Both the position numbers and the translations under genes were made by a program. Source: JBFHER01 sp041584055 (GTDB lineage Bacteria; Bacteroidota; Bacteroidia; Bacteroidales; UBA5342). From it: 10,067 bases of DNA. The notes below the pieces were generated by a model. That model had not been told where the DNA came from. It saw nothing but the letters and a program-made list of their open reading frames with translations, and made no database searches. Shown piece after piece: positions 1-5,634 of this stretch. The stretch's first letter is position 1; each line of letters starts with the position of its first letter. Where the stretch lies: contig JBFHER010000135.1 in NCBI GenBank assembly GCA_041584055.1, positions 1-10,067 on the forward strand, written 5' to 3'.

Positions 1-1
1 T

Positions 2-1402
2 GCATCTGCACTAACCCCTGTAAATGTTTCATCATTGACCGAACTGCGATTGGCAGTGCAGGAAAGCGATCAGCACATCATCATGGCCCCAGGTAAATAT
101 ACAATTACTGAGTTGCCCGATCAATCCAGATTTTTTCCCTGTTCGGGGAATAACAATACAATTGAGCTGACAGGCGTTTATATTAAATTCCCGGTAGGGG
201 AAGCCAATGGAGCCTATGTTCGCTTAACAGGAGATAACATTGTGCTAAAAGGCGGAGAATTTGAAGATGTGTATAAGAACGGGATGACGGAAGTCACTGA
301 TTTTGGGGCTTATAACCAGGACCGGAAGAACCTTGCAAAGGGTCAAAAAGGAGGCGCACTTATTATTGCTCCGGGGAATAATATACGCATTGAGGGCATT
401 AAGTTGACTGCCAGAGGTTCTTTTCCTTATGGCTACGGGAATATTTATGGCATTGGTGGTGGAAATGCAGCAGGCCTTGACAAGCGTTGTGGTTTGTTGA
501 TTCACGGTAAAAACGTAACGGTGGATGGTTGTGAATTTCAACATCGGGCATTTGGGCATGTAATTTATATGGGAGGTGGTTTTGATGATGTCCTGATTAA
601 AAATACGCTGATCGAGGGTCGGGTGAGGCCGAGCAACGATTTATATTCCGAAACCAATGATGGTGACTTACCAAAGCGATTCGACTACAAAGTGAAATTT
701 GACGTATTGCAGGGGCTTCCCATTCCACGTGATAAAATGTTGAACCTTACCGAGGACGGCATCCGTGCATATCCCGGCTCAGGCGACGTGACCGTTGAAA
801 ACTGCACAATCAAAAAATGTCGTGCAGGTATAAAATTATATATGACCAGCGGAAAAGCCATTGCCCGAAACTGCACCGTTCTTGATTGTATTGTTGAAGG
901 ATACTCCATGCCAAGTGATGGCGAGGTGATTAATTGCAGAGGAAATGCTGCTTACGGCCCACTGATCTACATCCACCCTGCAGATAATTTCTATAAGGTG
1001 GAAGCAGCCCATAGGAGCAAAATCGAAATAGAAGTGCTTCCTTCTCCTCATGCAATTGGAAATCACGTGATGGCTGCCATTCGCGGGACAAACAATAGTT
1101 TTAAACTCACACAAACGGAGAGCCCCATCGATGCAGTGCTACGTCCAATTGTTGTTGGGTATTATGCGCGGTTTGAATTGTTAACCACCGATTTCCCAGG
1201 AGTGCCAAAAGGATATGAAGAAAATTATGAAAAAAACAAGGTGGTTTACGAAGCAAAAGGCAATACCATTTTAAATGAAACAGAATATCCTGTGATTTTG
1301 GGTGAACGTTCCGAGTATAATAAGATCACAAGTTACGGAAAGATCACCGATTATGGAAAGCATAATTCAACTCAAATCATTCGGGAGATTTCTGGCAATT
1401 AA
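2..1402 (+). CDS. Right-handed parallel beta-helix protein, 5'-truncated by the window edge (putative polysaccharide-active enzyme)
   Basis: The reading frame is open from base 2 with no stop and no good start codon. The first possible start in the window is a TTG at 35, with no convincing ribosome site. The residues before it (ASALTPVNVSS) run smoothly into SLTELRLAVQESDQHIIMAPGKY written across positions 29-97 (a typical first rung of a beta-helix enzyme), so the N-terminus and presumably a signal peptide lie outside the window. Repeating rungs of the type NNIRIEGIKL, KNVTVDGCEF, DDVLIKNTLI and GDVTVENCTI, with regular asparagines and small hydrophobic residues, indicate a right-handed parallel beta-helix. 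An acidic, aromatic stretch (DGIRAYPGSGD, bases about 755-790) could be part of an active cleft. The end (NKITSYGKITDYGKHN) is a normal last rung, so the 3' end looks complete. Polysaccharide lyases, GH28, GH82 and others share this fold. I recognise no family-defining catalytic motif, so the activity is unassigned. Its place beside sulfatases and glycosidases suggests a role on the same glycan. Confidence 0.8.
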   Translation, partial: ASALTPVNVSSLTELRLAVQESDQHIIMAPGKYTITELPDQSRFFPCSGNNNTIELTGVYIKFPVGEANGAYVRLTGDNIVLKGGEFEDVYKNGMTEVTDFGAYNQDRKNLAKGQKGGALIIAPGNNIRIEGIKLTARGSFPYGYGNIYGIGGGNAAGLDKRCGLLIHGKNVTVDGCEFQHRAFGHVIYMGGGFDDVLIKNTLIEGRVRPSNDLYSETNDGDLPKRFDYKVKFDVLQGLPIPRDKMLNLTEDGIRAYPGSGDVTVENCTIKKCRAGIKLYMTSGKAIARNCTVLDCIVEGYSMPSDGEVINCRGNAAYGPLIYIHPADNFYKVEAAHRSKIEIEVLPSPHAIGNHVMAAIRGTNNSFKLTQTESPIDAVLRPIVVGYYARFELLTTDFPGVPKGYEENYEKNKVVYEAKGNTILNETEYPVILGERSEYNKITSYGKITDYGKHNSTQIIREISGN

Positions 1403-1654
1403 TGGATCATATCTAAGAAAAAATCATCTGGAATAAAGACCGATGCAGGCATATTTGAGGTTTTAGGATTAAAGCTTCCGCTGTATTGTACTGCTATGTT
1501 AATGCAGAAAATATCAAAGGACTGATCCATCTCTATCCTTGATTATACATAAAATACTTCCTTTAGGTGATCGTATAAAGGGCGCACGCTGCTACATGAG
1601 ATAAAAAGAGACAACTTGGTCAATGGCATTCAAAAAAATTAAGAATTTGTGACG

Positions 1655-1662
1655 TAAATTTG
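1655..1662 (+). promoter_or_regulatory. Candidate Bacteroidota -7 element (TAAATTTG)
   Basis: The octamer matches the TAnnTTTG consensus of Bacteroidota primary-sigma promoters exactly. A TTTG-type -33 box at the usual distance of about 20 bp upstream is not evident, so the match may be fortuitous. If used, transcription would begin near 1670 and leave a leader of about 115 nt before the sulfatase start codon. An alternative pairing uses its TTTG (1659-1662) as the -33 box and TAATTTAA (1683-1690) as a poor -7 element 20 bp downstream. Confidence 0.3.
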
Positions 1663-1702
1663 AAAGTGTTAACACATCGTTGTAATTTAACGCTCAAAGT
1701 AG

Positions 1703-1714
1703 GACCAGTTGGTC
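1703..1714. repeat. Short perfect inverted repeat GACCA-GT-TGGTC
   Basis: Five-base arms separated by two bases form a compact dyad between the first and second GTTGTAA repeats, with the palindrome GTCGAC overlapping its right edge (1712-1717). The arms are too short for a terminator and no T-run follows. The size and symmetry fit an operator half-site pair, though a dyad this short can arise by chance. Confidence 0.25.
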
Positions 1715-1730
1715 GACTAAGTGCGTTGTA

Positions 1731-1748
1731 ATGCTAAGAATTAAGCAT
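1731..1748. repeat. Short inverted repeat ATGCT-N8-AGCAT
   Basis: Five-base perfect arms flank an eight-base AT-rich spacer. The left arm overlaps the end of the second GTTGTAA repeat by two bases. It could be a protein-binding dyad or a small hairpin in the sulfatase leader RNA. It is weak on its own and gains interest only from lying in a cluster of other symmetric and repeated sequences. Confidence 0.2.
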
Positions 1749-1785
1749 GGATAATGTGTTGTAACTTATTTATAATGAGTGTAAT

Positions 1786-3480
1786 ATGAATAAATTAAAC
1801 GTTTTTATTTTAGGGTTTGCTCTGATTTTTGCACTGCTTGCTTGCAATTCAGAAAAACAACAAAACAACAGGCCTAACATCATTCTTATTATGTCTGACG
1901 ACATGGGGTATTCTGATATTGGCTGTTATGGCGGTGAAATTAATACCCCAACCTTAGACGGCTTGGCTCAAAATGGCTTGCGTTTTACCCAATTCTATAA
2001 TGGAGCGCGTTGTTGTCCAACAAGGGCATCTTTAATGACTGGATTGTACCCTCATCAGGCTGGCGTGGGGTACATGATGGAAGATTACGGGCATGAAGCC
2101 TATCGTGGCGATTTAAGTACAAAGGCGGTGACAATTGCAGAGGTTTTAAAACAGTCGGGGTACGCCACCTACATGTCAGGGAAATGGCATGTGACGCCTT
2201 ATGAGCCAGAAGATGAAAATCCCACAAAGCATAACTGGCCATTGCAGCGGGGATTTGATAAGTTCTTTGGAACCATTCTCGGGGCAGGGAGTTTTTACGA
2301 TCCGGCATCATTAACCCGTGATAATGAATACATCGTGCCTTCAGACGATTTTTACTATACAGATGCCATTTCAGAAAATGCGGTTGATTTTATCAACGGT
2401 CATACAGGCGATAAACCTTTCTTCTTGTACCTTTCTTATACTGCGGCCCATTGGCCAATGCAGGCTAAGCCTGCTGACATCGCTAAATACAAAGGAAAGT
2501 TCGATGATGGATGGGATGCTTTACGTCAAAAGAAGTATGAGCGCATGCAGGAAATGGGCTTAATTGATCCAGGGTGGAAACTCTCGGAAAAAGATAACAT
2601 CAAAAACTGGGAGGATGAAGAACGAAAGGCCTGGTATAGCTCATTGATGGAAGTGTATGCTGCCATGGTTGATTGCATGGATCAGGGCATCGGAGATGTT
2701 ATGAATGCCCTCGAAAAGAAAGGGATTAAGAACAATACCCTTGTTTTCTTTCTGCAGGATAATGGTGGATGTGCAGAACAATTTGGTCTTTCTAATGAAA
2801 TTGGGCCTTATCACAAGCAAGTCTCAGCCGATGAGTTAAAACCAATGGGTGAGGATGAACGTCAGAAATATATGGTGCCAAAATTTACACGTGACGGTAG
2901 ACCCTTATATCGCGGAAAAGGTTTAGAACCGGGTGCTGATAATACTTATCTCGCCTACGATAAGCCCTGGGCCAATGCGAGCAATACCCCCTTCAGAATG
3001 TACAAGCATTATGTGCATGAGGGAGGAATCTCAACACCGTTGATCGTGCACTGGCCGGAAGGAATTAAGACAAAAAATGAATTTCGCAATCAGGTTTCAC
3101 ACATTGTAGATATCATGGCAACCTGTGTGGATGTTTCTGGAGCTGCATATCCCAAAGAATTTAATGGCAATTCAATCATCCCAATGGCAGGGACGAGTCT
3201 CCTGCCTGTTTTTGGGAACAAGGATTTAGAAAACAGAGTCTTGTGTTGGGAACATGAGGGAAACAAGGCTATCCGGCTTGGAAATTATAAACTTGTATCA
3301 GAGATGAGAAAAGGCTCGCAATACAACTGGGAGCTCTACGATATTGAAAAGGACCGAAGCGAAACAAAGAACCTTATTGAACAAATGCCGGAGATCGCAA
3401 AGGATATGGAAAAAAAATGGAAAGAATGGGCCATTCAAACAGGTGTGCGGACATGGGGTGATTTTAATGTGATAGAATAG
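1786..3480 (+). CDS. S1-type (formylglycine) sulfatase, lipoprotein, arylsulfatase A-like
   Basis: This is a sulfatase of the alkaline-phosphatase superfamily that hydrolyses sulfate esters, here probably on a sulfated glycan. The 564-residue protein begins with a hydrophobic signal and a lipobox-like ALLAC at Cys20, so it is probably anchored in a membrane. The maturation motif is C76-C77-P-T-R80, in which Cys76 would be converted to formylglycine. Expected active-site and calcium residues are present: D38/D39, R80, K133 and H135 (GKWH), H222 (AAHWP), D325/N326 (QDNGG), and K407 followed by HEGG. The central GWDALR segment and the late HEGGISTPLIVHWP segment are typical of arylsulfatase-like S1 members, most likely S1_4, though subfamily is inferred from memory of the family. 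Length is normal and no lesion was seen. The start is fixed by the signal peptide directly after the ATG. No maturation enzyme (anSME or FGE) is encoded in the window. Confidence 0.93.
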   Translation: MNKLNVFILGFALIFALLACNSEKQQNNRPNIILIMSDDMGYSDIGCYGGEINTPTLDGLAQNGLRFTQFYNGARCCPTRASLMTGLYPHQAGVGYMMEDYGHEAYRGDLSTKAVTIAEVLKQSGYATYMSGKWHVTPYEPEDENPTKHNWPLQRGFDKFFGTILGAGSFYDPASLTRDNEYIVPSDDFYYTDAISENAVDFINGHTGDKPFFLYLSYTAAHWPMQAKPADIAKYKGKFDDGWDALRQKKYERMQEMGLIDPGWKLSEKDNIKNWEDEERKAWYSSLMEVYAAMVDCMDQGIGDVMNALEKKGIKNNTLVFFLQDNGGCAEQFGLSNEIGPYHKQVSADELKPMGEDERQKYMVPKFTRDGRPLYRGKGLEPGADNTYLAYDKPWANASNTPFRMYKHYVHEGGISTPLIVHWPEGIKTKNEFRNQVSHIVDIMATCVDVSGAAYPKEFNGNSIIPMAGTSLLPVFGNKDLENRVLCWEHEGNKAIRLGNYKLVSEMRKGSQYNWELYDIEKDRSETKNLIEQMPEIAKDMEKKWKEWAIQTGVRTWGDFNVIE

Positions 3481-3536
3481 GTTCGACCGGTTATTGTTTG
3501 CAACATACCTTGCATTTATTGAGATTATCAAGAGAT

Positions 3537-3546
3537 TACTTTTGCA
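3537..3546 (+). promoter_or_regulatory. Candidate Bacteroidota promoter -7 region (TACTTTTGCA)
   Basis: The first eight bases match TAnnTTTG exactly, and the following CA is common in Bacteroidota promoters. The nearest TTG that could serve as a -33 box (CTTG, 3509-3512) is about 24 bp upstream, slightly too far. The octamer TTGCATTT occurs both at 3510-3517 and at 3542-3549, 32 bp apart. If this is the promoter of the second sulfatase, its transcript starts near 3551 and has a leader of roughly 195 nt containing the direct repeats and the stem-loop listed below. Eleven of the 13 bases from 3538 onward have a close copy upstream of the GH172 gene. Confidence 0.4.
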
Positions 3547-3565
3547 TTTCAAAACGTATGTTTGT

Positions 3566-3635
3566 ATTTAGTGATTGACAGGCCGGATTGAAACGTTATA
3601 ATTTAGTGTGATTAGAAATTATGTATTATTTAGTG
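3566..3635 (+). repeat. Three direct repeats of ATTTAGTG upstream of the second sulfatase
   Basis: The exact octamer ATTTAGTG is found at 3566-3573, 3601-3608 and 3628-3635, with start-to-start spacings of 35 and 27 bp. The first and third copies share the longer TATTTAGTG. Each copy is followed within a few bases by a TGATT-like or ATTGA-like sequence. Three exact octamers in 70 bp are unlikely by chance even in AT-rich DNA. The arrangement suggests repeated binding sites for a regulator or a recurring RNA element in the leader. No equivalent was seen upstream of the other genes. Confidence 0.4.
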
Positions 3636-3660
3636 TTTGATTTTAAAGTTCTTGATTCGG

Positions 3661-3710
3661 AGTATCTTGCAATGAATGGTAAGGTTCGTTAGCGAAGTAT
3701 GCAAGATATT
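3661..3710 (+). promoter_or_regulatory. Potential leader stem-loop before the second sulfatase
   Basis: TATCTTGCA at 3663-3671 is perfectly complementary to TGCAAGATA at 3700-3708. The pairing extends outward by a G-U pair (3662/3709) and an A-U pair (3661/3710), giving an 11-bp stem. The 28-nt loop contains a smaller hairpin, TTCG-TTAG-CGAA. The structure ends 36 nt before the start codon and has no T-run after it, so it is not a typical terminator of the upstream gene. It may be an RNA structure controlling translation or stability, or a DNA dyad bound by a regulator. Confidence 0.4.
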
Positions 3711-3746
3711 GTCATAAAAATAGTTCTACAATCTTAGAAAAAGAAT

Positions 3747-5558
3747 ATGAAAACAATAAAATTATTGAGTATTTTGTTATTTGTGGCATTGAAGTCTGTA
3801 CTTCTTTCGGCACAAGTTAAGGACAGGCCAAATGTTATTTTTGTGATGCCTGATGATATCAGCCACTATGCCTTTTCATTCTATAAAGCAGATGGACCAC
3901 AAACGCCGAATATTGATCGTCTGGCAAAGGAATCTGTTCGACTTAGTGACTTCCACGTTTCCCCAAGCTGCTCCCCAACCCGGGCCGCACTTTTAACAGG
4001 CAGACCAAGTGATGTTGTGGGCGTATGGCATACCATCAACGGAAGAAATATGATGCGGGCGGATGAAATTACAATGGCCGATATCTTTAAAGCCAATGGA
4101 TACGCCACAGGATTATTTTTTAAATGGCATTTGGGTGATAATTATCCCTTTCGCCCGAAAGACCGTGGCTTTGAGTATGTGGCATGGATCAAAGGAGGTG
4201 GCACAGGTCAACAACCCGATTACTGGGGAAATACAAATCGAAACGCCCATGCCTGGGTGAATGATAAGTTGGTGGAAATGACCGATGAGGATGATGGGAT
4301 CGAGGGCGCCTTCACCACCAATTTCTTTATGAACCGCGCCATGGATTTTATGGAAGAAAACATTCAAAAGAAAAAACCATTTTTTGCCTATATCCCGCTC
4401 GGCACTGCGCATGCTCCGCATGTGATGCCACCCGATGCCCGTGATGGCGTGAAGGCCCAAACAGGTACCATCGAAAACATCGATAAAAATATGGGACGGC
4501 TGATCAAATTTCTCGACGACAAAGGAATTGCCGATAATACTATATTTATCTTTACAACAGACAATGGTTCAGGAACCTACTTGCGGGGAGGGAAAGGTTC
4601 TAATTACGATGGCGGCACCAGGGTGCCTTGTTTTATCCGATGGAAGAACGGAAATCTGGGTGGAGATGGAAAAGGGAAGGAAGTGACTGCTTTAACAGCT
4701 CACATCGACTGGCTTCCAACTTTCATGGATATACTGGATCTGAAGGATGTGGCAGACAGGCCTGAGAAACTGAAAATCCGCGGACGTAGCTTCAGACCTT
4801 TTCTGGATGATGACCCGACAAACGATCCTATCGCATACAAAAACAGAGCGGTTACCATCAACGATATGTGGACAGAATTTCCTGAGAAGTACAAAAAACT
4901 CTCTGTGAAGAAAGATAGTTGGGAAGGAAATGAGATAAAACATAAATGGCGTTTAGTACGCACCAGCAGCGAAACTGACTGGGAATTGTATGATGTTCTT
5001 GTGGACGAAACTCAAAAAAATAACATCATTGGGAATACTGCTTACAACGGTGTCGTTGAAGAACTGAAAGAAGAATATGAACGTTGGTGGCAACTTGTAG
5101 CTGAACGTGCTGATGAATATACACGAATCATGATCGGTCACCCTGAAGAACCTGAAACGGATCTGCATGCACATGACTTTCACGGAACCGTTATCTGGAG
5201 TCAGGACGATGTTAAAAAAGGAGCACGTGGCAGTGGCTTCATCGCAGTCGAGTTTGATCACTCAGGTGATTATAGTTTCGATCTCCGCCGCTGGCCAAAG
5301 GAGATACAGGATGAAACAACCTTAACATCTGCCGGCCCGGGCAAGGCCTTGGCGATCGCAAGTGCACGCATCAAAATATGGAATGGAGATGTTGTTTATG
5401 TGGATGAAAAAAAGACTGCAGATGCCATGGCTGACGGTGTGAAGTTTACAATAAAAAAATTACCCAAAGGCCCTGCCTTCATTCAAACATGGTTTTACAA
5501 TGCTGCAGGTGAAATGGAAGGTGCTGTTTACTATAACTACGTTAAAAATATAAAATAA
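3747..5558 (+). CDS. Secreted S1-type sulfatase with C-terminal beta-rich extension
   Basis: This second formylglycine-dependent sulfatase has 603 residues. It begins with a cleavable signal peptide (likely cut after LLSA near residue 22), and no lipobox was seen, so it is probably a soluble periplasmic or exported enzyme. The maturation motif is C75-S-P-T-R79. Other expected residues are D36/D37, K126 and H128 in FFKWHLG, H222 in TAHAP, D272/N273 in TDNG, and K283. The last is followed by YDGG instead of the usual YEGG, so Asp288 replaces the normal Glu, and Phe125 replaces the usual Gly of GKWHLG. The stretch GDNYPFRPKDRGF is typical of a sulfatase branch common in marine bacteria. Residues about 470-603 form an extra region with alternating beta-strand patterns (GDYSFDLRRWP, KFTIKKLPKG) known at the C-terminus of such sulfatases. 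It is clearly not a recent duplicate of the preceding sulfatase. Subfamily and substrate are not assigned. Confidence 0.93.
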   Translation: MKTIKLLSILLFVALKSVLLSAQVKDRPNVIFVMPDDISHYAFSFYKADGPQTPNIDRLAKESVRLSDFHVSPSCSPTRAALLTGRPSDVVGVWHTINGRNMMRADEITMADIFKANGYATGLFFKWHLGDNYPFRPKDRGFEYVAWIKGGGTGQQPDYWGNTNRNAHAWVNDKLVEMTDEDDGIEGAFTTNFFMNRAMDFMEENIQKKKPFFAYIPLGTAHAPHVMPPDARDGVKAQTGTIENIDKNMGRLIKFLDDKGIADNTIFIFTTDNGSGTYLRGGKGSNYDGGTRVPCFIRWKNGNLGGDGKGKEVTALTAHIDWLPTFMDILDLKDVADRPEKLKIRGRSFRPFLDDDPTNDPIAYKNRAVTINDMWTEFPEKYKKLSVKKDSWEGNEIKHKWRLVRTSSETDWELYDVLVDETQKNNIIGNTAYNGVVEELKEEYERWWQLVAERADEYTRIMIGHPEEPETDLHAHDFHGTVIWSQDDVKKGARGSGFIAVEFDHSGDYSFDLRRWPKEIQDETTLTSAGPGKALAIASARIKIWNGDVVYVDEKKTADAMADGVKFTIKKLPKGPAFIQTWFYNAAGEMEGAVYYNYVKNIK

Positions 5559-5567
5559 ATAAGTTCT

Positions 5568-5599
5568 GACTTTTGCAATTCGGAAGTAGCGGCCGGATT
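5568..5599 (+). promoter_or_regulatory. Candidate promoter/leader element of the GH172-GH31 pair
   Basis: GACTTTTGCAATTC (5568-5581) resembles the candidate promoter of the preceding sulfatase (12 of 13 bases from 5569) and differs from the TAnnTTTG consensus by one base. It is followed after 9 nt by GGCCGGATT (5591-5599), a nonamer that also follows the element upstream of the second sulfatase. AATTCGG (5577-5583) can pair with CCGGATT (5593-5599) to form a 7-bp stem with one wobble pair and a 9-nt loop. If used, transcription would begin near 5583 with a leader of about 50 nt. No clear -33 box was seen. Confidence 0.3.
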
Positions 5600-5634
5600 C
5601 AGTAAGTATATGGTAGTTCACTAACAATAGAAGA

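Larger units (their letters stand above)
1678..1765 (+). repeat. Three direct repeats of GTTGTAA, possible operator
   Basis: CGTTGTAAT occurs at 1678-1686 and again at 1724-1732, and TGTTGTAAC occurs at 1757-1765. Start-to-start spacings are 46 and 33 bp. A weaker fourth copy (TGTAAT only) ends just before the start codon, at 1780-1785. Repeated 7- to 9-mers in a short leader often mark binding sites of transcription regulators, but no regulator gene is in the window, so the partner is unknown. AT-rich composition raises the chance rate somewhat. Confidence 0.35.
1403..1785. other. 383-bp intergenic region upstream of the first sulfatase
   Basis: No convincing gene was found here on either strand. 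The frame of the upstream beta-helix gene happens to stay open from its TAA to a TGA at 1523-1525, but the encoded 40 residues show no beta-helix rung pattern. No hairpin followed by a T-run was seen after the upstream gene. The 3' half (about 1650-1785) is rich in short repeats and inverted repeats, listed separately, and is most simply read as the promoter and control region of the sulfatase gene. The size of the gap and the repeats suggest that the sulfatase is transcribed independently of the beta-helix gene. Confidence 0.6.

Noticed and set aside
35..37. TTG as the true start of the beta-helix gene
   Set aside because: The frame is open to the window edge and the residues before the TTG fit naturally into the protein. 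No signal peptide follows the TTG and there is no good ribosome site.
3481..3505. GGTTCGACCGGT region after the first sulfatase as a terminator
   Set aside because: The possible stem is only three base pairs and no T-run follows.
1786..5558. The two sulfatases as a recent tandem duplication
   Set aside because: They share only family-wide motifs. Motif spacing, signal type, central segments and C-termini differ strongly, so they represent different sulfatase branches.
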